The notes beneath the pieces were generated by a model that was not told the DNA's origin, did not search any database, and saw nothing but the letters and a program-made list of their open reading frames with translations. Positions 32,488 through 41,983 of a DNA stretch of 64,000 nt are shown here, piece by piece. The translations under genes were made by a program, and so were the position numbers. The number at the start of each line of letters is the position of its first letter. Position 1 is the first letter of the stretch. Origin of the DNA: Palsa-506 sp963755815 (GTDB taxonomy: Bacteria > Actinomycetota > Actinomycetes > Streptosporangiales > Streptosporangiaceae); NCBI GenBank assembly GCA_963755815.1, contig CAVWLF010000011.1:62001-126000 (forward strand). The letters are read 5' to 3'.

Positions 32488-33495
32488 CTAGGCCGGATGC
32501 AGGCGCATCTGCAGCCGGACGGTGGTCCCGGTCCGGCCGGAGCGCAGTTCGACGAGGTCGCAGACCTGGTTGACGACCCAGAGTCCCTGGCCGCCGAGCA
32601 CGTCGAGCGCCGGCCGGCGCTGGCCGGCCAGCGGGTCGGTGATCCGGCCCTGATCGTGCAGCTGGCAGATCAGGCTGTCGGGCGTGCGCCAGACAGCCAG
32701 CGTGCCGCCGTCGCGGGTGTGGCGGAGCGTGTTGGCGGCGATCTCGCTGACCGCCAGCGCGAGGTCGGCGCCGCGGCCGGAGGTGAGCCCGGCCTGCGCC
32801 GCATGGCTCGCGACGAGATCGCGGAGCGAGCGCAGGTTGGCCGTGTAGCGGAGCCAGGCGGCGCGGGCGGGCGGCGCGGGCAGCGGTGCATCGCAGTCCG
32901 GCGGCACGCCGCCGGGTCCCGCGTACTCGGGGCTGACCTCTTCGCGGCCCTGCCGGAGTATGACGGGATGGGTTCGCCAGGCGTCGGCGATGACCGGCGG
33001 GGCGAGCGCCGTGGTGTCGTAGGGGCACAGGATCGTGGCCCGCGCGTCCCGGAACGCGGAATTGATCAGCGCCTCGTGCCGGGCGGTCTCGCGCAGCTCA
33101 TCGGCGGATCGCCCGGGCCAGGCCGGCTCGCCGATGTACCGGACGCGCCGTCCCGGGTGGGCGTCGATGAAGGCCCTGACCGCCGGGATAATCCGCGCCG
33201 GGTTCAGGCCCATCCTGGCCATGTCGGCGAAGATGACCTGCCCTGCGCCCGGCGCCAGGCGGTCACGCAGGAGTTCGCCGGCCGGGCCGGGCACGGCGAC
33301 GAAGACCGGCTCGCTGCGCGCGATGCCGGCCCGCGCGAACGCGAGCAGGGTGGCCAGGTACTCCTGGCCGCTGCGGTACAGGAACGCCAGGTGATGGAAG
33401 CCTTCGTGGCCGGGATCTGCAGCGGGCATCGTCATGCCGGGGCGGGTCCGGTCGGCGGCCTGGCCGGCCGCGTCGATGGGACTGCGGGGTGGCAT
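32488..33495 (-). CDS. MEDS domain-HATPase anti-sigma regulatory protein
   Basis: The protein has 335 residues. The N-terminal MEDS (DcmR-like) sensory domain (about 25-185: FHHLAFLYRSGQEYLATLLAFARAGIARSEPVFVAVPG) is followed by a GHKL ATPase domain of the RsbW/SpoIIAB type (about 230-330: ALAVSEIAANTLRHTRDGGTLAVW, then a GLWVVNQVCDLVEL glycine lid). It probably phosphorylates an anti-anti-sigma protein or binds a sigma factor. It diverges from the STAS gene. Start uncertain: 33495 (ATG) chosen; a TTG at 33582 and an ATG at 33435 are alternatives. Confidence 0.85.
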   Translation of the reverse strand: MPPRSPIDAAGQAADRTRPGMTMPAADPGHEGFHHLAFLYRSGQEYLATLLAFARAGIARSEPVFVAVPGPAGELLRDRLAPGAGQVIFADMARMGLNPARIIPAVRAFIDAHPGRRVRYIGEPAWPGRSADELRETARHEALINSAFRDARATILCPYDTTALAPPVIADAWRTHPVILRQGREEVSPEYAGPGGVPPDCDAPLPAPPARAAWLRYTANLRSLRDLVASHAAQAGLTSGRGADLALAVSEIAANTLRHTRDGGTLAVWRTPDSLICQLHDQGRITDPLAGQRRPALDVLGGQGLWVVNQVCDLVELRSGRTGTTVRLQMRLHPA

Positions 33496-33730
33496 GGCCA
33501 CGCCGGACGTCTTCCCCTCCCCCAGCGCGAACACCTCCCTCCGTCCGGTCCGGGCGCCATCGGCAGGCGCAGCCCTGCGCAACCGCGGTCACGGAAATGC
33601 TACGCCCCGCGCTCGTCACCGGGTTCTCCCCCATAACGGCGAGGGTATGCACTCGCCCGCGGCATTGGCCGGGCATACCATGGGCCGGTGTCGCTGCCCC
33701 GGCCCCGGGGCCCGTTTCGCGGGAGGCAGG

Positions 33731-34117
33731 TTGGATGCGCTCCGGGTGTCGTCCGAGCGCCGCGGTGACTGCGTGATCGTCACCGTTAGCGGCGACCTTG
33801 ATGTTGTGACCAGCGGGCAGTTTGACGATTGCCTGGCCCGGGCGCGCCGGGAGTGCAACCGCGTCATCATCGACCTCGCTGCGGTCGATTTCATGGACAC
33901 CAGCTCGCTGGCCGTCATCGTCGGCCACTGGAAGAAGCTGGTGGCTGCCGGCGGGACACTGGCGCTGGCGGGCGCGCGCTATAAGTACACGAAGGCGCTG
34001 TGGATCACCGGCCTGGCCGAGCGGCTGCCGTTCTACGAAAGCGTGGACCAGGCCCTCAGCGCGGGACCGGCGGCACCGCCGGCGGCTTCGCCCAGCGTCC
34101 CGGATGCGGCCACGTAG
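33731..34117 (+). CDS. STAS-domain anti-sigma factor antagonist
   Basis: The protein has about 128 residues. A STAS fold (DCVIVTVSGDLDVVTSGQFDDCLARA... VIIDLAAVDFMDTSSLAVIVGHWKKL) has the phosphorylatable Ser in the D-T-S-S-L motif. It would switch the adjacent MEDS-HATPase protein. The start is the TTG at 33731 preceded by GGGAGG and placed directly before the domain; ATGs at 33647 and 33680 are in frame but lack ribosome sites. Confidence 0.85.
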   Translation: MDALRVSSERRGDCVIVTVSGDLDVVTSGQFDDCLARARRECNRVIIDLAAVDFMDTSSLAVIVGHWKKLVAAGGTLALAGARYKYTKALWITGLAERLPFYESVDQALSAGPAAPPAASPSVPDAAT

Positions 34118-34164
34118 GACCGCCGTGCGGGCCCGGGGCTCGCCCGCCGCCTGCTCGCTCGTGC

Positions 34165-36147
34165 TCACTGGATGTGCACAGCGACCAGGCAGGCGTCATC
34201 ATCGGTATCCGAGGCGGCGCTGGCCATCAGCTCGTCGGCGTATCGCGCGAGGTCATGGACGGGCCGGCCGGCGATGCGGAGCAACGAGCGCACCGCGTCG
34301 TCGATCGGATCGCCGCGGCGCTCGATCAGCCCGTCGGTGAACAGCAGCAGGGTGTCACCGGACCGCAGCGACGTGGTGATTTCCTGGTAGGCGGCGTCCG
34401 GGTCGGCGCCGAGCAGGATCCCCTGGGCCAGCGGCAGTTCCGCCGCCCCGCCGTCCCGGACCAGCACGGGGGGCAGGTGACCGGCCCGGGCCCACCGCAG
34501 GTTGCGGCTGACCGGGTCGTAGAGCCCGCAGATGGCGGTGCCGATGATGCCGTCGGTGAGATGGCAGGCGACGCTGTTCAGCCAGCCGAGCAGCGCGGCC
34601 GGCCCGGCGCCCGTGATCGCCAGCCCGCGCAGGCAGTTGCGCAGGGCGACCATTCCGGTCACCGCATCGATACCGTGCCCGGCGATGTCGCCCACCGCGA
34701 GCAGTACCTGCCCGGTCGGCAGCATCACCGTGTCGTACCAGTCCCCGCTGACCAGGTTTCCGGCGCCGGCCGGCCGGTATCTGGCCGCGACGTCCAGTCC
34801 GGCCGCCTCGACCGGCTGGGCCGACCGAGGCGTGATGGCCTGCTGCAACCTGACCGCGAGCCGGTGCTCCTCCTGGGCGCGTTCCTCCGTGTCCGCCAGC
34901 CGGTCCCGGGTCGCGGCCAGCGCGACCTCGGTGTGATAGTGCGCCGAGACGTCCTGGAACGCACCGCGCAAGGCGACCAGGGTGCCGGCCGGATCGGTCA
35001 CCGGCTCGGCGAAGACGCGCATCTGCCGCGTGCTCCCGTCGTCGGCCCGGATGATCTGGAAGGCGGCGGCCGTGGCCCGCTTCTCCCGCAGCAGCGTGTG
35101 CCGGAAGCGCTCCACGCCGGGGACATCGTCGGCCGTCACATGCGCATGCAGGTCCGCGACCGGGATGGGCGCGCCCGGCTGCTGCCCGAAGAGGGCGAAT
35201 GTCGGGTCAGTCCACCGGACGTCCCCGGTGAGCAGGTTCTCCTCCCAGCCGCCGATCCGGCCCAGCCGCTCGGCGTGCTGCAGCAGCACCGCCAGGCGCT
35301 CGGCCTCGTCGGCCCGCCGCCAGGCGATCACCACCCCGTCGAACAGGCGCGCGATGCGGATGTTGAGCACCGGCGCCACCGCTGCGTCGCTGAGCGGGTC
35401 GCCGGGTGCGCTGATGACGCCGCCGGACATGTGCACCGGCTCGCCGGTGGCGAGAACTCCGGCGGCCCGGTCGCACAGTCCGCCTTCGATCGCCGCCGCC
35501 GGATAGGCCGTCAGCAGGGTCCGGCCGGACAGCTCGGCCGGGCTCCGGCCGGCCGGGTCACGAAAGCCCGCGCTGACGTGGTCAATGCGGAAGTCGGTCA
35601 GCCGGCCGTCGTCATCCCGCAGCGCGCAGGCGAACAGGGCTGACTCGACGACGCCGTCCAGCAGCCCGAAGAGCCAGGATGCACCGTGATCGGCCGCCAG
35701 GTCACCGTTCGGCAGTCGCGCGCCGAGGGCCTGCGCGCACACATCCGCGAGCGCCGTGAGCTGGCGGCGCAGCGCGGCGTCGAAGTCCCCGATGGGCCCC
35801 GGCCAGCATGCCTCCAGCACCCCGAGCGTGGCTCCCGCCACCCGCAGCGGGAGCACCGCGCGAGCTCCATCCGGCCAGCGGCCCATCAGCGGGGTGCTGT
35901 CGTCGGCCGGCTGCCCGGCCGGCCACCACAGCTCACCGCCGTCGCGGGCGACCCGCGGGATCAGCGAGTTCATCTCCGGATGTATGCGCCGCCACCGGCT
36001 CGCCTCGGCCGGCCCGAACCCGGCCTGGCCGGCTAGCTGCAGGCCGCCGTCGGGCTCGTGCAGCCAGAGCGCCACCGCGATCGCGCCGACCGGGGCCAGG
36101 GCCTGATCCATCAGGGCCGCGGCGATCTCGGCGCCATCGTCGGCCAC
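34165..36147 (-). CDS. GAF-PAS-PAS-SpoIIE phosphatase (downstream part of a split ANTAR fusion)
   Basis: The 660 codons from the first possible start (GTG) encode a GAF domain (about 5-145), two PAS-like domains (about 160-280 and 285-410), and a PP2C/SpoIIE serine phosphatase (about 430-660: VSGDWYDTVMLPTGQVLLAVGDIAGHGIDAV and LLLFTDGLIERRG). It would dephosphorylate a STAS protein such as 33731-34117. Upstream of the GTG the same frame stays open and reads as linker plus GAF N-terminus (RRLSLAGAAIEVADDG), while the ANTAR domain sits in the other frame at 36111-36485. The two parts look like one protein separated by a one-base shift. Confidence 0.8.
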   Translation of the reverse strand: MADDGAEIAAALMDQALAPVGAIAVALWLHEPDGGLQLAGQAGFGPAEASRWRRIHPEMNSLIPRVARDGGELWWPAGQPADDSTPLMGRWPDGARAVLPLRVAGATLGVLEACWPGPIGDFDAALRRQLTALADVCAQALGARLPNGDLAADHGASWLFGLLDGVVESALFACALRDDDGRLTDFRIDHVSAGFRDPAGRSPAELSGRTLLTAYPAAAIEGGLCDRAAGVLATGEPVHMSGGVISAPGDPLSDAAVAPVLNIRIARLFDGVVIAWRRADEAERLAVLLQHAERLGRIGGWEENLLTGDVRWTDPTFALFGQQPGAPIPVADLHAHVTADDVPGVERFRHTLLREKRATAAAFQIIRADDGSTRQMRVFAEPVTDPAGTLVALRGAFQDVSAHYHTEVALAATRDRLADTEERAQEEHRLAVRLQQAITPRSAQPVEAAGLDVAARYRPAGAGNLVSGDWYDTVMLPTGQVLLAVGDIAGHGIDAVTGMVALRNCLRGLAITGAGPAALLGWLNSVACHLTDGIIGTAICGLYDPVSRNLRWARAGHLPPVLVRDGGAAELPLAQGILLGADPDAAYQEITTSLRSGDTLLLFTDGLIERRGDPIDDAVRSLLRIAGRPVHDLARYADELMASAASDTDDDACLVAVHIQ

Positions 36148-36485
36148 CTCGATCGCGGCCCCGGCCAGGCTGAGCCTGCGTCCGCCCGGCGGCGCCGCGG
36201 CCGCGCCGGGCCCCGGGCCTGGCGGCCGGCCTGCTCCTGGCTGGTCACCTCGGCAGCGAGTTCGGCGACTGTCGTCCCGGCTTCCGCGGCCAGGTGCGCG
36301 AGCTGGCGCTGCGCCTCGGCTGGCCCGCAGCCGAGCCGCTCCATCAGCATTCCCCGGGCCAGGTCCACGACGCAGCGGTCAGCGGCCTGCGAGCGGATTG
36401 CGTCCAGCTCGCGGCCCTGCCGGGCGACCAGCGAAGTCAGCCGGGCGGCCGCGCTGTCACCGCTTGCCGCTGTCACATCACTCAC
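36111..36485 (-). CDS. ANTAR domain segment, out of frame with the SpoIIE protein
   Basis: This 124-codon frame starts MSDVTAASGDSAAARLTSLVARQG. Residues about 20-85 form an ANTAR domain (QAADRCVVDLARGMLMERLGCGPAEAQRQLAHLAAEAGTTVAELAAEV). After EVTSQEQ the reading becomes Arg/Pro-rich with no domain, whereas a -1 shift joins it to a Gly/Pro/Ala linker and the GAF domain of 34165-36147. Known actinobacterial proteins have ANTAR-GAF-PAS-SpoIIE in one chain, so this is probably the N-terminal part of that protein, split by a natural or sequencing frameshift. Confidence 0.7.
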   Translation of the reverse strand: MSDVTAASGDSAAARLTSLVARQGRELDAIRSQAADRCVVDLARGMLMERLGCGPAEAQRQLAHLAAEAGTTVAELAAEVTSQEQAGRQARGPARPRRRRADAGSAWPGPRSRWPTMAPRSPRP

Positions 36486-36679
36486 TTTCCGTTGTCACGT
36501 CGCTCACGTTCGGCCGGCCGGCGCCAGCGGCCGGGATCTGATGTTGCGAGGCGTGGTTGTCCTTATCGGTTTCGACCCATCATCCCGCTAACGCCGATCG
36601 TGGCAGTATCGAACGGTCACTATCAGCGGCGCGCCGCCTGCACGCGGCCGGCGCTGGCGAGAGCCGTGAGGAGCATTTG

Positions 36680-39600
36680 ATGACGAACGTCGCCGACGCG
36701 GGCAGGCCTGCCGAGCCGGGGTTACAGCATCTGCTGGCGGGCCTGATGGCGGTGCGGGGCGGGGATTTCGGCACCCGGCTGCCTCAGGTGGGTGACCCGC
36801 TGATGGACGAGATTGCCACGGTTTTCAATGGCATGACCGATCAGCTCGCGCTCTTTACCTCCGAGGTTACCCGGGTGGCCCGGGAGGTGGGCACCGAAGG
36901 CAAGCTGGGCGGCCAGGCCGAGGTACCCGGCGTGGCTGGCACCTGGAAGGACCTGACCGATTCGGTCAATGCCATGGCCGGGAACCTGACCAGCCAGGTC
37001 CGCAATATCGCCCAGGTGACGACCGCGGTGGCCCGGGGCGACCTGAGCCAGAAGATCACCGTCGATGCGCGCGGGGAGATCCTGGAGCTGAAGGACACCA
37101 TCAACACGATGGTCGACGAGCTCTCGTCGTTCGCCGATGAGGTGACCCGGGTGGCCCGCGAGGTGGGCACCGAGGGCATCCTCGGCGGCCAGGCGCAAGT
37201 GCCCGGCGTCGGCGGGACCTGGCGCGACCTGACCGCCTCGGTGAACTCGATGGCCGGGAACCTGACCGCGCAGGTGCGCTCGATCGCGCAGGTGGCAACG
37301 GCCGTCGCCGAAGGCGACCTGAGCCAGAAGATCACCGTCGATGCGCGCGGGGAGATCCTGGAGCTGAAGGACACCATCAACACGATGGTCGACCAGCTCT
37401 CGTCGTTCGCCGATGAGGTGACCCGGGTGGCCCGCGAGGTGGGCACGGACGGCAGCCTCGGCGGCCAGGCCGACGTGAAGGGCGTATCCGGCACGTGGAA
37501 GGACCTGACCGAGTCGGTCAACGTCATGGCGGCCAACCTGACCGGCCAGGTCCGCAATATCGCCCAGGTGACGACCGCGGTGGCCCGGGGCGACCTGAGC
37601 CAGAAGATCCGCGTCGATGCGCGCGGGGAGATCCTGGAGCTGAAGGACACCATCAACACGATGGTCGACCAGTTGTCCGCGTTCGCCGACGAGGTGACCA
37701 GGGTCGCCCGTGACGTCGGCACCGAGGGCATCCTCGGCGGCCGGGCGACCGTCCCCAACGTGGCCGGGACCTGGAAGGACCTGACCGACAACGTCAACTC
37801 GATGGCGACCAACCTGACCAGCCAGGTCCGCAACATCGCCCAGGTCACCACGGCCGTCGCCCAGGGCGACCTGTCGAAGCGGATCGACGTCGACGCGCGC
37901 GGGGAGATCCTGGAGCTGAAGACCACGATCAACACGATGGTCTTCCAGCTGTCCTCGTTCGCCGCCGAGGTCACCCGCGTCGCCCGGGAGGTCGGCAGCG
38001 AGGGCAGGCTCGGCGGCCAGGCCGAGGTGGAGGGCGTGTCCGGGACCTGGAAGCGGCTCACCGAGAACGTCAACGAGCTGGCCGGGAACCTGACCCGCCA
38101 GGTGCGGGCGATCGCCGAGGTGACCAGCGCGGTCGCCACCGGCAACCTGACCCGGTCCATCTCGGTGGAGGCCCAGGGCGAGGTCGCCGAGCTCAAGGAC
38201 AACATCAACGCGATGGTGCAGTCGCTGCGGGAAACCACGAAGGCCAATCAGGAGCAGGAGTGGCTGCAGACCAGCCTGGCCCGCGTCGCCGCGCTGATGC
38301 AGGGCCATCGCGATCTTGCGACCGTCGCCGAACTTATCGTGAACGAGCTTGTCCCCCTGGTCGGGGCGCAGCATGGCACGTTCTTCCTGGCCGACCCGGC
38401 AGGCGATGACGCCCGGCTGCGGCTGATCGCCGGTTACGGCCTGCCGGCCGATATCGAGTCGCGCAGCCAGTTCCGGCTCGGCCAGTCGCTCATCGGCCAG
38501 GTGGCGAAGACCAGGAAGCCGATCGTGGTGACGGAGGCCCCGGCCGACTACGTGATGATCTCCTCCGGGCTTGGCGAGGCGGCGCCGGTCAACCTCATCG
38601 TGCTGCCGGTCGTCTTCGAGGACCGGGTCCTCGGCGTTATCGAGGCGGGCTCATTCAACCGGTTCACCCAGGCGCACCAGGACTTCCTGGAGCAGCTGAT
38701 GGAGACGATCGGCGTCAACGTCAATGCGATCATCGCCAACTCGCGTACCGACGCGCTGCTCGCGGAGTCTCAGCGGCTGGCCGCGGAGCTGCAGGCCCGC
38801 TCCGGCGAGCTGCAGGCCCGGCAGGAGGAACTGCAGCGTTCCAACGAGGATCTGGAGGACAAGGCCGAGCAGCTGGCCCGCCAGAATCGGGCCATCGAGG
38901 TCAAGAACGTCGAGATCGAGCACGCCCGGCGGGAGATCGAGGAACGGGCCAGTCAGCTTGACCTGGCCTCCAGGTACAAGTCGCAATTCCTCGCGAACGT
39001 CTCGCATGAGCTGCGCACCCCGCTCAACAGCCTGCTCATCCTGGCCCGGCTGCTCGCGCAGAATCCGGCCGAGAACCTCACCCCCAAGCAGGTCGAGTAC
39101 GCCAACGTCATTCACTCGTCCGGGTCGGACTTGCTGCAGCTCATCAACGACATCCTGGATCTGTCCAAGGTCGAGGCGGGCCGGATGGACATCCATCCGG
39201 AGCGCTTTGCCCTGAGCACCCTGGTGGAGGAGCTGCAGGCCATTTTCCAGCCGCTGACCGCGGACAAGGGCCTGGAATTCGTGGTCGAGCCGCGGGACGG
39301 CGTGCCGGCTGAACTTTTCACGGACAAGCAGAGGCTGCGCCAGATCCTGCACAACCTGCTCTCGAACGCGGTCAAATTCACCGCGCGGGGGCGCGTCGAC
39401 CTGAGTATCGGCGCGGCCGGGCAACCGCCCGGCGCCGCCGACCCGGTCATTACCTTCTCGGTCACCGATACCGGAATCGGCATCTCCGATGACAACCTGA
39501 AGACGATCTTCGACGCCTTCCAGCAGGGCGACGGCACCACCAGCCGCCGCTACGGCGGGACCGGGCTTGGCCTGGCCATCTGCCGCGAGGTCGCCGCGCA

Positions 39601-40225
39601 GCTCGGCGGCGGCGTCCGGGCGGAGAGCCAGCTCGGCAGCGGCAGTACGTTCACCCTTGACCTGCCGTGCTCGTATCCGGGCGCGGCCGACGGCCTCTCC
39701 TCCGGCCGGGGCGCGGCCGGAGGGACGGCCGGTGCCGGCCAGCAGGATCAGCCGGCCGGGCCGCCGCCGCAGGTTCCCCAGCCGCGGGCCGGCGGCTCGC
39801 CGCCGCCATCCGGCCAGCGGGACGAGCATCCCGCGCTGCGGGGCAAGAAAGTCCTGATCGTCGACGACGACGTCCGCAACGTGTTCGCGATCACCAGCAT
39901 TCTCGAGCTCTACGGACTGGCTGTGGTACACGCGCCGGACGGCCGCAAGGGCGTGGACATGCTGCAGGCCAGCGACGGCATCGACCTGGTGCTGATGGAC
40001 ATGATGATGCCGGAGATGGACGGGCACGCCACGATGACCGCGATCCGGCGGATGCCGCGTTTCGCCCGGCTGCCCGTTATCGCGGTGACGGCGCGGGCCA
40101 TGCATGGCGACCGGGACAAGAGCCTGTCCGCCGGGGCCAGCGACTACGTCACCAAGCCGGTCGATACCGAGGCACTCCTCGCCTGCATGGAACACTGGCT
40201 CGCTCCCGGCGAGCCGGCCCGGTGA
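36680..40225 (+). CDS. HAMP-repeat hybrid sensor histidine kinase
   Basis: The protein has 1181 residues and no TM segments. About five tandem 92-residue HAMP-type units (about 50-520; each with F-x-x-E-V-T-R-V-A-R-E-V-G-T-E-G-x-L-G-G-Q-A and G-D-L-S-Q-K-I) are followed by a GAF domain (about 545-690), a coiled coil (about 695-765), HisKA with H776 in NVSHELRTPLN, HATPase (N-box HNLLSNAVKF, G-boxes) and a C-terminal receiver with D1107 in LVLMDMMMPEMDG. The HAMP array resembles fungal group III and actinobacterial cytosolic osmosensing kinases. GAGGAG precedes the ATG. No separate response regulator is adjacent, so output is probably through a phosphorelay. Confidence 0.92.
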   Translation: MTNVADAGRPAEPGLQHLLAGLMAVRGGDFGTRLPQVGDPLMDEIATVFNGMTDQLALFTSEVTRVAREVGTEGKLGGQAEVPGVAGTWKDLTDSVNAMAGNLTSQVRNIAQVTTAVARGDLSQKITVDARGEILELKDTINTMVDELSSFADEVTRVAREVGTEGILGGQAQVPGVGGTWRDLTASVNSMAGNLTAQVRSIAQVATAVAEGDLSQKITVDARGEILELKDTINTMVDQLSSFADEVTRVAREVGTDGSLGGQADVKGVSGTWKDLTESVNVMAANLTGQVRNIAQVTTAVARGDLSQKIRVDARGEILELKDTINTMVDQLSAFADEVTRVARDVGTEGILGGRATVPNVAGTWKDLTDNVNSMATNLTSQVRNIAQVTTAVAQGDLSKRIDVDARGEILELKTTINTMVFQLSSFAAEVTRVAREVGSEGRLGGQAEVEGVSGTWKRLTENVNELAGNLTRQVRAIAEVTSAVATGNLTRSISVEAQGEVAELKDNINAMVQSLRETTKANQEQEWLQTSLARVAALMQGHRDLATVAELIVNELVPLVGAQHGTFFLADPAGDDARLRLIAGYGLPADIESRSQFRLGQSLIGQVAKTRKPIVVTEAPADYVMISSGLGEAAPVNLIVLPVVFEDRVLGVIEAGSFNRFTQAHQDFLEQLMETIGVNVNAIIANSRTDALLAESQRLAAELQARSGELQARQEELQRSNEDLEDKAEQLARQNRAIEVKNVEIEHARREIEERASQLDLASRYKSQFLANVSHELRTPLNSLLILARLLAQNPAENLTPKQVEYANVIHSSGSDLLQLINDILDLSKVEAGRMDIHPERFALSTLVEELQAIFQPLTADKGLEFVVEPRDGVPAELFTDKQRLRQILHNLLSNAVKFTARGRVDLSIGAAGQPPGAADPVITFSVTDTGIGISDDNLKTIFDAFQQGDGTTSRRYGGTGLGLAICREVAAQLGGGVRAESQLGSGSTFTLDLPCSYPGAADGLSSGRGAAGGTAGAGQQDQPAGPPPQVPQPRAGGSPPPSGQRDEHPALRGKKVLIVDDDVRNVFAITSILELYGLAVVHAPDGRKGVDMLQASDGIDLVLMDMMMPEMDGHATMTAIRRMPRFARLPVIAVTARAMHGDRDKSLSAGASDYVTKPVDTEALLACMEHWLAPGEPAR
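36860..38240 (+). repeat. 276-bp tandem repeats encoding the HAMP array
   Basis: Five copies of a 276-bp (92-codon) unit lie head to tail. Long identical stretches, such as the segment beginning gacctgagccagaagatc, recur near 37042, 37318 and 37594. Near-identity at silent sites suggests recent duplication or gene conversion, so copy number may vary between strains. Confidence 0.85.
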
Positions 40226-40228
40226 GCG

Positions 40229-41983
40229 CTACCGCGCCAGGCTGAGGACGGCGATCACGGCCAGGGTCCCGGTAACCGCGTAGGCCGCGTAGTCGTTCGC
40301 CGACCCGTTGTGGGCCGCGCGCAGCACGCGGACCGGCGCGGGTTCACGGATCCGCAGGTAACCCCACGCCAGCGCCCCGGCGACGGCCAGGCCGGCCACG
40401 GCCGAGGCCAGTTCGCCGGGCGACGCGTAGTCGAACGGGATGGACAGCGGCGGCAGCCGCCCGCCGCCGGAAAGGACCGCGCCGGCATACCGGACCGGAT
40501 TCAGCAGGCCGGCCGCGGCGGGCGCGATGACGGTGTCGAGGAAGAACCTGGGCGCGACGCCGAACGCCAGGCAGCATCCGGCCAGGCTGCCGAGCCCCGC
40601 GAGCATGCCGGGCCGCAGCCGTTCCAGCTTCCCGTGGCCTTCCGCGCGCGGGCGGAAGAACGCGAGCCACGCGGCCCGGCCGAGCGCGGCTATCGTGATC
40701 ACCTGGGCGATCAGCATCAGGACGTACGCAGCCACCTCGTGATTGGCCAGCAGCCCGGTGTGGATGAGGCCGAGCGACACGTAGCCGTTGAACGGCGGGA
40801 TGCCGGCGATGGACAGCGTCCCGATAACGAAGGCGGTCGTGACCAGCGGCATGCGGCGGGCCAGGCCGCCCATCTCGGACAGCCTGGTCAGCCCGGTCCG
40901 GTGCACGATGGCGCCCGCGCAAAGGAACAGCAGCGACTTGAACAGCGCCTGATTGACAAGATGGTAGATGGCACCGCCGATCCCGGCCGCGTTACCAGTC
41001 GACAGGCCGATGGCCAGGATCCCCATCTGGGAGACGGTGTCGTAGGCCAGCAGCCTCTTCAGGTCGTCCTGCGCGAGCGCAAGTATCGCGCCGAGCAGGG
41101 CCGAGATCAGCCCGATGGCCAGCAGCAGCCCGAGCACCGGCGCGCTGCCCGGGCCGTAGACGACGAACACCACCCGTGCGACCGCCACGATTCCGAGGTT
41201 GACCATCAGGCCAGAGAAGAGCGCCGAGACCGGCCCGGGGGCCGCGGTATGCGCGTCGGCGAGCCAGCCGTGGAAGGGCACCAGCCCAGCCTTGGTCGCG
41301 AAGCCGCCGATGAGCAGGCCGAACGCGACCAGGTCAGGTGTCGTGACGTGACCGCGGAGGGCCGCATGCAGCTGGGCGTAATTCAGTGCACCGTGCCGCG
41401 CGTACAGCAGCCCAGCCCCGATGAAGATGCTGAAGCTGGCCAGCGTGGTGAGCACCAGGATTTTGAACGCTGCCTCCAGCGCGATCGGACGTTCAAGGAA
41501 GAAGCCGGTGAGGCCGTAGCTGGCGAGCGCGGCGACTTCGAACCACACGAAGAGGTCGAACAGGTCGGCGGTCAGCGCGGCCCCGATCAGCGCGGCGATC
41601 AGCAGCTGGAACAGGCATGCGTAACCGCCGAGTTCCCGCGGGCCAAGGCCGCCAAGCTCGGACAGCGTGTACATCAGCAGGATGGCTCCGATCACCGCCG
41701 CGGTCAGCGCGAAGAGCAGGCCGAAAGGGTCAGCGGCGAATGCGATGCCGAGGGCGCGACCGCCCACGGGCTTCCAGAAACCGAGGTAATGCACGAGCAC
41801 CCGGCCGCCGAAGACGCTGGGCGCCGCCAGCATCAGCACGGTCACCGCGCCGCCGAGCGCCACCAGCGACACGATGATGGGCAGCCGGGCCGATACCCGG
41901 GTCAGCAGCGGCGCCGCCACGGCGCCGGTGATCGGCAACGCCACGGCCAGCGGCAGCAGGGACGCGAGCGCGGGGCCGGTCAA
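40229..41983 (-). CDS. mrpD: Mrp/Mbh-type antiporter subunit D (ND2/ND4/ND5-like)
   Basis: The protein has 584 residues and about 14-16 TM helices. It belongs to the proton-conducting membrane transporter family, with the key Glu in TM5 region (FDLFVWFEVAALASYGLTG) and Lys residues in TM7/8 (GGFATKAGLVPFHGWLADAH, ALFKSLLFLCAGA). The TTG at 41983 overlaps the mrpC stop (TTGA). It is the only large antiporter-like subunit in the operon; no separate ND5-like MrpA is present. Last gene of the cluster. Confidence 0.88.
   Translation of the reverse strand: MTGPALASLLPLAVALPITGAVAAPLLTRVSARLPIIVSLVALGGAVTVLMLAAPSVFGGRVLVHYLGFWKPVGGRALGIAFAADPFGLLFALTAAVIGAILLMYTLSELGGLGPRELGGYACLFQLLIAALIGAALTADLFDLFVWFEVAALASYGLTGFFLERPIALEAAFKILVLTTLASFSIFIGAGLLYARHGALNYAQLHAALRGHVTTPDLVAFGLLIGGFATKAGLVPFHGWLADAHTAAPGPVSALFSGLMVNLGIVAVARVVFVVYGPGSAPVLGLLLAIGLISALLGAILALAQDDLKRLLAYDTVSQMGILAIGLSTGNAAGIGGAIYHLVNQALFKSLLFLCAGAIVHRTGLTRLSEMGGLARRMPLVTTAFVIGTLSIAGIPPFNGYVSLGLIHTGLLANHEVAAYVLMLIAQVITIAALGRAAWLAFFRPRAEGHGKLERLRPGMLAGLGSLAGCCLAFGVAPRFFLDTVIAPAAAGLLNPVRYAGAVLSGGGRLPPLSIPFDYASPGELASAVAGLAVAGALAWGYLRIREPAPVRVLRAAHNGSANDYAAYAVTGTLAVIAVLSLAR

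Noticed and set aside
36722..38374. Repetitive 550- and 468-codon minus-strand frames opposite the HAMP array
   Set aside because: Repetition is explained by the 276-bp sense repeats; the antisense proteins have no recognisable domain.
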